Shown here piece after piece: positions 36,426-44,086 of a stretch of DNA of 64,000 bases (positions are counted from its first letter, which is position 1; the number at the start of each line of letters is the position of its first letter). This stretch comes from Nitratireductor alexandrii. Its GTDB lineage: Bacteria; Pseudomonadota; Alphaproteobacteria; Rhizobiales; Rhizobiaceae. Both the position numbers and the translations under genes were made by a program. Below the pieces are notes generated by a model. The model was not told the DNA's origin and searched no databases. It worked only from the letters and a program-made list of their open reading frames with translations. Location: NCBI RefSeq assembly GCF_004000215.1, contig NZ_RBVY01000006.1, positions 9,910 to 73,909 of the forward strand. The letters run 5' to 3'.

Positions 36426-37474
36426 GGCCCGACCTCGGGATAGTCGATCGGCACCATCCGCTCTTGCCGGGCCGCCTCGTAGGCCGCCTCGATCATCGCC
36501 GAGGCGTAAAGACCGTCGCGCGCGCCCGTCGGCATCGCGGTGCCGGCGGCAAGCGCATCGATGAAGGCCCAGGCGACATGCTCGTGGAACACGCCGGTCT
36601 TGAAATGCGGCACGATGTCGGAGACCTGCCAGCCGCGCGCGGTTCCGTCACGGCGGAAGACCTGCAAAAACGCCTCTTCGCGCGTCGGCCGCGAGGCGAT
36701 GTCGACGCCGCTGACCAGCACGGTGCCACCGGTGCCGTAAATCTCGATCGAATGGTCGGCGGCGGCGAAACACCAGCTCGTCGAGACTTCCGCCAGCAGG
36801 CCCGATCGATAGGAGAACGTCGCCAGCGCCGTGTCCTCGACCGGCAGGCCCAGCGTGTGCGCCGACAGCGCCGCGAACGCCCGTTCCGGCTCGCCGAACA
36901 ACAACCGCAGCAGGTCGGCCGCGTGCACCCCCTCGTCGAGCAGGGTCCCGCCGCCGGATTTCTGCGGGTCGACGAACCAGGCCTTGCAGAAATCGTCGCT
37001 CAGCCCGTGGCTGTGACCGTGCCGTATGCGGCACAGCGTGACCGTGCCGAGATCGCCGGAGGCCACGATCTGGCGTACGGCCTCGCTTATCGGGTCGAAC
37101 CGCTTCGGGAAACCCTGCATGAACGGCACCGGCGAAGCGGCGAGCATGCGGCAAATCTCGAGCCCCTCGCGCACGTTCACCGAAAGCGGCTTTTCGCACA
37201 GGATCGGCTTGCCGACGTCGAGGGCCGCGGCGATCAGCTCCTTGTGCTCGACCGTGGTCGAACAGATGGCGACCGCATCGCAGGCCTGCAGCAGGGCCTG
37301 CCGATCGTCGAACGCGGTCAGGGCGTAGGCGTTGGCGAATTTCCCGGCCAGCGCGGGGTCGCTGTCCCAGATACCGGCGATGGCGGCGTCCTTTCGGGCC
37401 AGGATCGCCTTGGTCCAGAAATTGGCATGATAGTGCTGAACGCCCAGAAGGGCGATGCGGATCGGATGTGTCAT
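36422..37474 (-). CDS. Gfo/Idh/MocA family oxidoreductase (1)
   Basis: A 350-residue NAD(P)-dependent sugar or cyclitol dehydrogenase. The start IRIALLGVQHYHANF has the GxxHxxN-like variant of the Rossmann glycine motif; CEKPLSVNVREGLEI is the EKP signature with catalytic lysine. SGGGTLLDEGVHAADLLRLLFG gives the DxGxHxxD-type active site (here DEGVHAAD). Enzymes of this family oxidise or isomerise sugars such as inositol, glucose-fructose or keto-glycosides. A second, distinct family member follows upstream by a four-base overlap. Confidence 0.93.
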   Translation of the reverse strand: MTHPIRIALLGVQHYHANFWTKAILARKDAAIAGIWDSDPALAGKFANAYALTAFDDRQALLQACDAVAICSTTVEHKELIAAALDVGKPILCEKPLSVNVREGLEICRMLAASPVPFMQGFPKRFDPISEAVRQIVASGDLGTVTLCRIRHGHSHGLSDDFCKAWFVDPQKSGGGTLLDEGVHAADLLRLLFGEPERAFAALSAHTLGLPVEDTALATFSYRSGLLAEVSTSWCFAAADHSIEIYGTGGTVLVSGVDIASRPTREEAFLQVFRRDGTARGWQVSDIVPHFKTGVFHEHVAWAFIDALAAGTAMPTGARDGLYASAMIEAAYEAARQERMVPIDYPEVGP

Positions 37475-38535
37475 CGGTCCTCGTGCTCCTCGGGCGTTGG
37501 GTCGGCAACCGCGACCCGTCGCCCTTCGCCGGCGGCGCGATAGATCGCCTCGGCGACAAGAATCGAGGCCAGGCCGGCGGACGCGCTGTCGTCGGGGCGC
37601 GCCTGCCCGCGCACGATGTCGAGCCAGTGCCGGTGATGGGCAGCTCCCAGCGTCTCATCGGCAAGCGGCGGGTTCACCCAGCCGTCCTGCCCGGTTATCT
37701 CGGGCGCGTAGATCGCCGCCGGCCCGCGTTCGCTGCGAAGCCAGACCGTGCCCTTGTCGGCGTGGAGTTCGAGGCGAAACCGGTCGCAGCCGGCGATCTC
37801 GGTATAGCTCATCTCGTGGCTGACCAGCGCGCCGCCGGCGAGCGTGTAGCTTGCCACGACATTGTCCTCCAGCGCGGTGGTCACCACGCGCCCGTCGGCC
37901 AGCCGGCGACGCGGACGGGCCGTAGCCAGGCCGGCGGTCACCTCGGCGATCGGACCAAACAGATGGCCGCACAGATCGATGCCGTGCACGCCGAGCTGCA
38001 TGACGACGCCGCCGGATACGTTGTCGGGCGAATAGAACCAGTCCGCCCAGTCGGCGCCGGGCGTGGCGTTGCGGATGCGCACGGAATGGATCCGGCCGAG
38101 CGTACCGTCCTGGAGCAGGCGCTTGAGCCAGCGCACTTCCGGGAAATAACGATGCATGAAGCTGACGGTCAGTGGCGCGCCGGAGGCCTCCGACGCGGCG
38201 ATGATCTCGGCGCATTGCGCCGCATCGAGCGCCATCGGCTTCTGCAACAGCACGGCCTTGCTCCGCGACAGCGCGGCGATGGCGTGGTCGCGATGCAGCC
38301 CGTCCGGTGTCGCCACGACGACGCCGTCGATGGCAGGGTCGGCAAGCACCGCGTCGAGGTCGGTCGCAGCGCCCTCGATGCCGAACTCGGCCGCGCGCGC
38401 CCGGGTTCGCGCCGGATCGCGGCCGACCAGGCAGGCGATCGTCACATCGCCGGCCGCCGTCAGGCCGCGGACGTGATAATCGCTGATGAAACCCGCGCCG
38501 AGAATCGCGATGCGGGGTTTGGCCGGGCTGACCAT
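37471..38535 (-). CDS. Gfo/Idh/MocA family oxidoreductase (2)
   Basis: A 354-residue protein with the Rossmann motif ILGAGFISDYHVRGL, LLQKPMALDAAQCAEI in place of the EKP signature (QKP variant) and GGVVMQLGVHGIDLCGHLFG giving the GxHxxD active-site segment. It differs from the neighbouring family member throughout and is not a recent duplicate. Pairs of Gfo/Idh enzymes often perform successive oxidation and reduction at different carbons of one sugar. It is the first enzyme gene after the transporter genes in the operon. Confidence 0.93.
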   Translation of the reverse strand: MVSPAKPRIAILGAGFISDYHVRGLTAAGDVTIACLVGRDPARTRARAAEFGIEGAATDLDAVLADPAIDGVVVATPDGLHRDHAIAALSRSKAVLLQKPMALDAAQCAEIIAASEASGAPLTVSFMHRYFPEVRWLKRLLQDGTLGRIHSVRIRNATPGADWADWFYSPDNVSGGVVMQLGVHGIDLCGHLFGPIAEVTAGLATARPRRRLADGRVVTTALEDNVVASYTLAGGALVSHEMSYTEIAGCDRFRLELHADKGTVWLRSERGPAAIYAPEITGQDGWVNPPLADETLGAAHHRHWLDIVRGQARPDDSASAGLASILVAEAIYRAAGEGRRVAVADPTPEEHEDR

Positions 38536-38614
38536 GTCGATCGGTCTCCAGATAGTGGTTGGAACGATGCCGCCTGGCGGCGCCCCGGCGAAACCGGGGC
38601 GCCTGGGAGGAGCG

Positions 38615-39649
38615 TCAGGGCTTCCATTGGCCCTCGACGGACACGAGCGCGCTGTCGGCGGCCGCCAGCGGCTCGGAATAGGTGAAGCTCAGCGCGTCAC
38701 GCCGATCCTTGATCCTGTTGGTGGCTTCCAGGAAATCGGTGATCGCCGCCATGTCCTCGACATAGGTCTCGTCGATCGAGGCGTCGAACGTATAGTTCGA
38801 CAACAGCGCCTGGTTCATCTCCAGCGGCTGCTCCTGGAAGTCGGAAAAGATCGTCAGCACCTCGTCGCGGTTGGCCGGGTCGCTCACATATTTCTGCGTG
38901 CGCACCAGGACCTCGACCAGCGCCTTGGCCGCATTGGGATTGTCGCGCACCCAGTCCTGCGAGGCGACCCACACGGAGCGGTTGTTGGAAACCTGAACTT
39001 TTTCGCCGTCATTTTGGGCGAAGCCGCTCACCGTGCCGGTGTGCACGACCTCGGTGTCGAGCTCGGTCAGCGCGCGATACGGCCACGGCTCCCAGAACAC
39101 GATGCCCTGGATCTCGTTGTTGGCGAGGCTGGCCATCGCCTCCGGCGGAGCCAGGTTGACCGCCTGGATCTTGTTGAAGTCGAGGCCGTAATGCTCGGCG
39201 ACATTGCCCAACAGCGCGCCCGAGGTCGAACTGACCAGCAGGCCGAGCTTGACGTTGTAGAGATCCTCCGGCTTTTCGACATTGGCGTCCTTGCGCACGA
39301 CGATCTTTTCCAGACCGTGGCTGACCGCATTGCTACCCAGGATGACGACCGGCACGCCATTATGGGCCATGGCGATCGGCGGCAGATTGCCCGGCGTCCA
39401 GAGCTGGATTTCGCCGGCCAGCAGCGCCTCGCCGGCGAGATTGCCCGACTGGAACTTCTTGAACTCGACATTGGTGAAGCCGGCCTCGGCCAGCCAGCCC
39501 TTTTCCTTGGCCACGACATGGACCAGGAACGGCAGGTCGACGCCGATGCTGATCGACAGCGTATCGGTCTCCACGTCCGCCGCCGCGGCATTGGCCGCAA
39601 AGGTCGCCACAAGCGCGGCCAGCGCCGCGCCCTTCAATCGTTTCATCAT
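38615..39649 (-). CDS. NitT/TauT-type ABC transporter substrate-binding protein (SsuA/NMT1-like)
   Basis: A 344-residue binding protein. MKRLKGAALAALVATFAANA then AAAD is a Sec signal peptide, and the mature part has SIGVDLPFLVHVVAKEKGW and FKKFQSGNLAGEALLAGEIQLW (quoted in part) typical of NMT1/SsuA proteins that bind sulfonates, taurine, nitrate or pyrimidines. The ATG at 39,649 has GGAAGGAG seven bases upstream; a second ATG is adjacent. It is separated from the first dehydrogenase gene by 79 bp. Its ligand is presumably a sugar-related compound, which would be unusual for this class. Confidence 0.92.
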   Translation of the reverse strand: MMKRLKGAALAALVATFAANAAAADVETDTLSISIGVDLPFLVHVVAKEKGWLAEAGFTNVEFKKFQSGNLAGEALLAGEIQLWTPGNLPPIAMAHNGVPVVILGSNAVSHGLEKIVVRKDANVEKPEDLYNVKLGLLVSSTSGALLGNVAEHYGLDFNKIQAVNLAPPEAMASLANNEIQGIVFWEPWPYRALTELDTEVVHTGTVSGFAQNDGEKVQVSNNRSVWVASQDWVRDNPNAAKALVEVLVRTQKYVSDPANRDEVLTIFSDFQEQPLEMNQALLSNYTFDASIDETYVEDMAAITDFLEATNRIKDRRDALSFTYSEPLAAADSALVSVEGQWKP

Positions 39650-39689
39650 GACTAGTCTCCTTCCCTGTTGATTGTGTCTCGCACGGTTC

Positions 39690-40463
39690 CTACACGCCGC
39701 TGCCGTGCCAGCGGCCGATCCATCGCTGGATCGCGCTGCCGATGGCGGCATCGGTGAGCAGATTGAGAAAACCGATCAAAAGAATGCCGACGATGATGAC
39801 GCTGACCGATCCGCCGGTGTTGCGCTCGTTCATGATCATGTAGCCGAGCCCGCGATCGGCAGCGATCAGCTCGGCGGCGACCAGCACGCCGAAGCTCAAC
39901 CCCCAACCGATGCGAATGCCGGTCGCAAGATCCGGCGAGGCCGCCGGCAGGACGATGCGGGCAAGCAGCGACCAGCCGCCCACGCCGAACGTGCGCGCCG
40001 CGCGCACCAGGATCGGGTCGACATTGGTGACGCCGTGATAGGTGGCGGTGACGACGGGAAAGAACGCGCCCAGGAAGATGATGAAGAATTTTGACGGCTC
40101 GCCCAGACCGAACCAGATGATCGCCAGCGGGATCCAGGCCAAAGGCGGAATCGGACGCAGCAATTCGATCAACGGTCGGGCGATCAGGCCAAACCAGCGA
40201 TACCAGCCGGCGAGAACGCCGATCACGACGCCGGCGGCAACACCGAGCGCGAAACCGGAAAACACCCGAAACAGGCTCCAGGCCATGTGTTCGCCGACGG
40301 TATCGGCCGACAGCCGGCCGGCGGCCTCGGCTATCGCGGTGACCGGTCCGGGAAAGACGCGCGGGTCGATCGCGCCGAGCCGCGACGCCGCTTCCCAAAC
40401 CGCAACCACGATCAGCGTGCCGATCAGCGGCAGGGCGATATTGGTCAGGCGCTCCCGGTTCAT
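39690..40463 (-). CDS. NitT/TauT-type ABC transporter permease (1)
   Basis: A 257-residue SsuC/TauC-type permease with an N-terminal membrane helix (NIALPLIGTLIVVAVWEAAS) and the BPD-transport coupling motif EAA-loop-like VRAARTFGVGGWSLLARIVLPAASP. It overlaps the other permease by four bases. Two non-identical permeases form a heterodimer in some NitT/TauT importers. Confidence 0.93.
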   Translation of the reverse strand: MNRERLTNIALPLIGTLIVVAVWEAASRLGAIDPRVFPGPVTAIAEAAGRLSADTVGEHMAWSLFRVFSGFALGVAAGVVIGVLAGWYRWFGLIARPLIELLRPIPPLAWIPLAIIWFGLGEPSKFFIIFLGAFFPVVTATYHGVTNVDPILVRAARTFGVGGWSLLARIVLPAASPDLATGIRIGWGLSFGVLVAAELIAADRGLGYMIMNERNTGGSVSVIIVGILLIGFLNLLTDAAIGSAIQRWIGRWHGSGV

Positions 40464-41254
40464 GCGCGCGCCCCCTCCCCCGTCGCGCCCCAGGGCAAAA
40501 GAACGCGCTCCAGCGCGGCCAGTCCCGTCGAGATCACGAAGCCAAGCACGCCGATCACAAGCATGCCGATAATGGTGATCTCGCTGCGGTAGAAGGTGCG
40601 CGCCTCCATGATCAACGCGCCGAGCCCCTCGATCGTGCCGATCATCTCGGCGCCGACAATGACCATGAAACCGACGCCGAGCGCCATGCGCGCGCCGGCG
40701 AACATGCGCGGCAGCGCTGCCGGCAGCACGACCTCGCGATAGAGCGCGACGCCCTTGAGGCCGAAGGAGCGACCGGCCCGGATCAGCACCGGATCGACAT
40801 AGACGACGGCGGCGATCACGTTGGACAGCATCACCCAGAAGCAGCCATAGGCGATCAGGATCACCTTGGTCAGCTCGCCGGCCCCGAACCAGACGATGAC
40901 CAGCGGCAGCAGGCTGAGCGTGGCGATCGACCGGCAAAACACGATCACCGGCTCCAGCATCTTGTTGACGAGCGGAAAGGCGCCGATCACCAGCCCGACG
41001 GGTATCGCGAGCGCAAGCGCGGCCAGATAACCTTGCAGGATGCGCGTGACGGTCGTCAGGACATGCGACCAGATGGTGATGCCGGTCGGAAAGCCGGTCG
41101 TCGCGATCTCGACGAAACCTTCGGCGATCCTGCTGGCCGGCGGAAACTGGTAGGCCTTCAGATAGCCGGTCTTAACGCCGAGCTCCCACAACGCGATCGC
41201 TCCGACAATAACGGCGGCCGACACGGCGTATTGGAGGACGAGGCGGCCCCTCAT
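40460..41254 (-). CDS. NitT/TauT-type ABC transporter permease (2)
   Basis: A 264-residue permease of the same family as its neighbour: N-terminal helix (AVSAAVIVGAIALWELGV) and coupling segment IRAGRSFGLKGVALYREVVLP. It overlaps both the ATPase gene and the first permease gene by four bases, so the three are translationally coupled. Two permease genes here instead of the usual one indicate a heterodimeric channel. Confidence 0.93.
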   Translation of the reverse strand: MRGRLVLQYAVSAAVIVGAIALWELGVKTGYLKAYQFPPASRIAEGFVEIATTGFPTGITIWSHVLTTVTRILQGYLAALALAIPVGLVIGAFPLVNKMLEPVIVFCRSIATLSLLPLVIVWFGAGELTKVILIAYGCFWVMLSNVIAAVVYVDPVLIRAGRSFGLKGVALYREVVLPAALPRMFAGARMALGVGFMVIVGAEMIGTIEGLGALIMEARTFYRSEITIIGMLVIGVLGFVISTGLAALERVLLPWGATGEGARA

Positions 41255-42069
41255 GACGACAGGCCCTTCCAGATTTCCTCGTGCAGGGCGATGAAGCGCG
41301 GGTCGGTGCGCAGACGCGGACGCGGCAGATCGATCGCCAGATCGCGCTCGATGCGGCCGGGATGCGGCGCGAGCAGGATGACGCGGTCCGACAGCGCCAG
41401 CGCCTCGTTGATCGAGTGCGTGACGAAGACAACGGTCTTCTTGCGCGCCTCCCATATGCGCAGCAGCTCCTGCTGCAACTCGATGCGGGTCAGCTCGTCC
41501 AGGGCGCCGAACGGCTCGTCCATCAGCAGGATTTCGGGGTCCAGAGCCAGCGCCCGGGCGATCGCCACACGCTGCTGCATGCCGCCAGACATCTCGCGCG
41601 GGTATTTGTCGGCGGCCGCCGACAGCCCCACCAATTGCAGCAATTCGCGGGCCCGCTCCTGCTTGTCCGATTTGGACAAGGACGCGTCGCGGAAGCCGAA
41701 GACCACGTTCCTGAGTGCCGTCATCCACGGAAATAGCGCATGCTGCTGGAAAACGACGCCCTGGCCCTGCCCCGGTCCGCGCACCGCGCGACCGTGGATT
41801 TCCACCGTGCCGGAGGTCGGGCGCTCCAGCCCGGCAATGATGTTGAGCAAGGTGGTCTTGCCGCAACCGCTGCGACCGACCAGCGAAACGAATTCGTTCT
41901 CGCGCACCGTCAGATCGATCGTTCGCAGCACGGTCGGGCCGTGCCCGGGAGCGCCGAAGGATTTGGTGACGTTCGAGATCCGGATGGCGCTCCCCGCAGA
42001 CGGTTCCGCTTCGACCCGAGTCGCCGCGCCCGATCCAACCTGAGAATGCCCTTCCCGTCCGACAGTCAC
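41251..42069 (-). CDS. NitT/TauT-type ABC transporter ATP-binding protein
   Basis: A 272-residue SsuB/TauB-like ATPase with Walker A GRSGCGKTT, signature MSGGMQQRVAIARALA, Walker B ILLMDEPFGALDE and switch histidine FVTHSINEA. It starts the nine-gene operon, about 235 bp from the start of the divergent GntR-LacI regulator, across DNA rich in ATACAA/TTGTAT repeats. An N-terminal extension of about 35 residues rich in Ser, Ala and Glu precedes the ATPase domain. Confidence 0.94.
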   Translation of the reverse strand: MTVGREGHSQVGSGAATRVEAEPSAGSAIRISNVTKSFGAPGHGPTVLRTIDLTVRENEFVSLVGRSGCGKTTLLNIIAGLERPTSGTVEIHGRAVRGPGQGQGVVFQQHALFPWMTALRNVVFGFRDASLSKSDKQERARELLQLVGLSAAADKYPREMSGGMQQRVAIARALALDPEILLMDEPFGALDELTRIELQQELLRIWEARKKTVVFVTHSINEALALSDRVILLAPHPGRIERDLAIDLPRPRLRTDPRFIALHEEIWKGLSS

Positions 42070-42119
42070 ATCTTCCTCCCCAGACCACCCAGCCTGCCAC
42101 CGTCAAATGCAATCACAGA

Positions 42120-42169
42120 TACAATATGATTGTAAAGGTCCAGATACAATTTTTGTATTTTTTGTATCT
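42120..42169. promoter_or_regulatory. Repeated ATACAA...TTGTAT operators
   Basis: TACAAT-ATG-ATTGTA (42,120-42,134) and ATACAA-TTT-TTGTAT (42,144-42,158) are two perfect 15-bp inverted repeats, followed by a further TTGTATCT half-site (42,162-42,169). Two more related half-sites (GATTGTAT and ATGTATC) lie near 42,261-42,281. They sit between the ABC operon and the divergent GntR-LacI regulator in an AT-rich stretch, a usual place for its binding and for both promoters. Confidence 0.65.
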
Positions 42170-42304
42170 TGCGCGAAATAAAATATTGATATTAATGAAT
42201 TTTTTTCAAAGCTCGCCACATAGAATCACTTGTTTTCTGGGCCGATAGGTTGGCTTGCAAGATTGTATTCGGCAATGTATCTATCGAACGAAAGGAGACG
42301 ACCG

Positions 42305-43420
42305 TTGCGGGCAGGTTCCTCGGACATGATCGCGCAATCGCTCATCGAGCTGATCGATGCAGCCGACGATGGCGCACGCCTGCCGACCGTACGCGAACTG
42401 ATGGCCCGGCACGGCGTCGGCCAGGCGACCGTGCAGGAGGCCTTCGCGCGATTGCGCGCCTTGGGGCTGATCAGTTCGCAGGTTGGCCGCGGCTCGTTTG
42501 TCGTCAAGCCGCACGGCCGCGCCGCGTCCCGCCCCGCCGTTGCCGCGCCGGCCCGGCGGGTTGGGCTTCGCAGCCTCCTGATCCTCGCCAATTCCAGCAT
42601 GAACGAGCGTTGCTCGCTGGTACAGAACCGGATCGTCGAGGTCGTCGGCGCCGATGGCGGCAAGGTCGTGCAGATGTCCTACCACGACACCGATCATCTG
42701 CTCGACATCCTCAAATCGATCCCGACCTTCGACGCGGTGATCCTGCAGTCCCATTACGAGGTGATACCGGTTCGGCTGCTGGCCATGCTGCAGAGCAAGA
42801 CGCGCGCGCTGGTGGTCGACGGCCACACGGTTTCGGGCGTCGACATCGACCGCATGGGCATCGACTGGGAAGAGGCGCTCGACCACGCGCTCGACCATCT
42901 GACCGGTCTCGGTCACCGGCGCATTACGCTGGTCTCGCTCGACAGCTCTGCGCAGCCGATCCTGGGCGGGCGGCGCTATTTCGCCCGCATGAGCCGCTGG
43001 CGGGGCCAGGAGATCGACGGCCGGCTGGTCGTCCTGGAAGGCATGAAGCATCCGACCCAGGGCGTCGCCTCGGCACTCGAAAAAGCGCTTGCGCGGCTAC
43101 GCGCTGACGAGACGCAATCCATGCCGACAGCCCTGATCTTCATCGGCTTTTCCGACTGCATGGGAATTCGCGAGGTCATGCGCGATATGCGCATCGACAT
43201 CCCCGGCGAGCTCAGCATCGTCATTCTGGGGCACCCCGACGTAGCGACGGAACATCTGGGCCTGTTCACGATGGTCGGGGGAACACACGAGGATGGCGCC
43301 GAGGCCCTGATCGAGATCATGAAGGCCCGGATCGAGGACCCGGGGCAGCCGCCGCAGATTGTCTATCTCGATTGCAGGATGCACGTCAGGGACAGCACCG
43401 GCCCGGCCCGCACGGACTGA
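42305..43420 (+). CDS. GntR-type HTH fused to LacI/PBP-like effector domain
   Basis: A protein of about 371 residues. The N-terminal winged helix (LPTVRELMARHGVGQATVQE, then LRALGLISSQVGRGSFVV) is of the GntR class, whereas the C-terminal two-thirds resembles a periplasmic-binding-protein fold of the LacI type (LIGHRRIT-like GHRRITLVSLDS, and a late ALIFIGFSDCMG). AraR of Bacillus subtilis has this architecture. I prefer a TTG at 42,305 because AAGGAG lies seven bases upstream; ATG at 42,275 has no ribosome site. It likely represses the divergent ABC/sugar operon and senses a sugar ligand. Confidence 0.88.
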   Translation: MRAGSSDMIAQSLIELIDAADDGARLPTVRELMARHGVGQATVQEAFARLRALGLISSQVGRGSFVVKPHGRAASRPAVAAPARRVGLRSLLILANSSMNERCSLVQNRIVEVVGADGGKVVQMSYHDTDHLLDILKSIPTFDAVILQSHYEVIPVRLLAMLQSKTRALVVDGHTVSGVDIDRMGIDWEEALDHALDHLTGLGHRRITLVSLDSSAQPILGGRRYFARMSRWRGQEIDGRLVVLEGMKHPTQGVASALEKALARLRADETQSMPTALIFIGFSDCMGIREVMRDMRIDIPGELSIVILGHPDVATEHLGLFTMVGGTHEDGAEALIEIMKARIEDPGQPPQIVYLDCRMHVRDSTGPARTD

Positions 43421-43491
43421 AGGTCCGGCTCCCTGCAAGCCCCGCATTTTTTCATCTCCGCCGGCCGGCGCGGCCCGCGCGCGCAAAAACG

Positions 43492-43971
43492 TCAGGACCG
43501 CATCACCGCCGAACGCAACAGGTCGGGCCCGGTCGCGATCTTCTGCGCCAATTCGAAGAACACGGCTCTCTCCTCGCTCGACAGCGGCCCGAGCAGCTCC
43601 TCCTGGCGCTGGCGCGAAACCTCGATCAGGTCGGCAAGCACCGCCGTGCCGGCCTCCGTCGTAAACAGGCGTTTCTCGCGGCCGTCCGAAGCGGACGGTT
43701 TCTGCACGATGAAGCCCCGCGTCTCGAGCAGGGAGACCGCGCGGCTGATCGTGTTTTGCGGGCGCGGGAAGAGGTGGCGGATCTCCTTGGCGCGGATGCC
43801 GGGAAATTTGTCGATCGCGTAGAGCGCCGACCAGGCCTGCACGGGCATATGGAACCTGCGCTCGATATAGCGGGTGGTCACCGCATTGTTGCCCAGCACG
43901 ATGTAGCTGATCACCATCAGCTCGCGCAGATTCCCGGCAAAAATGGTCTCAAGCAGTTTGTCCGCGCTCAC
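43492..43971 (-). CDS. MarR family transcriptional regulator
   Basis: A 159-residue MarR protein. The winged HTH covers about residues 50-110, with FPGIRAKEIRHLFPRPQNTI as the helices and RAVSLLETRGFI and KRLFTTEAG as the wing and following helix. It is divergent from hyuA across a 115-bp gap carrying an 11-bp inverted repeat. It probably controls the hyuAB-importer operon in response to a ring compound or its product. Confidence 0.92.
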   Translation of the reverse strand: MSADKLLETIFAGNLRELMVISYIVLGNNAVTTRYIERRFHMPVQAWSALYAIDKFPGIRAKEIRHLFPRPQNTISRAVSLLETRGFIVQKPSASDGREKRLFTTEAGTAVLADLIEVSRQRQEELLGPLSSEERAVFFELAQKIATGPDLLRSAVMRS

Positions 43972-44016
43972 GTCCGATCAACCTCCGTTGCCGTGGATCG
44001 GTCCTAGCTCCTAAAC

Positions 44017-44052
44017 CCATTTGGATTCAACTTGCCATTTCAATCCAAATGG
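44017..44052. promoter_or_regulatory. Inverted repeat at the marR-hyuA promoter
   Basis: CCATTTGGATT (44,017-44,027) and AATCCAAATGG (44,042-44,052) are perfect 11-bp inverted arms separated by 14 bp. The repeat lies 34 bp upstream of the hyuA ATG and 45 bp upstream of the MarR start, an expected place for MarR binding. The arm-to-arm centre spacing of 25 bp is longer than usual for a single MarR dimer site, so each arm may hold a half of two sites. Confidence 0.6.
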
Positions 44053-44086
44053 ATCAATGTTGCCTCCAGGACTTGTGGAGGCAGGA

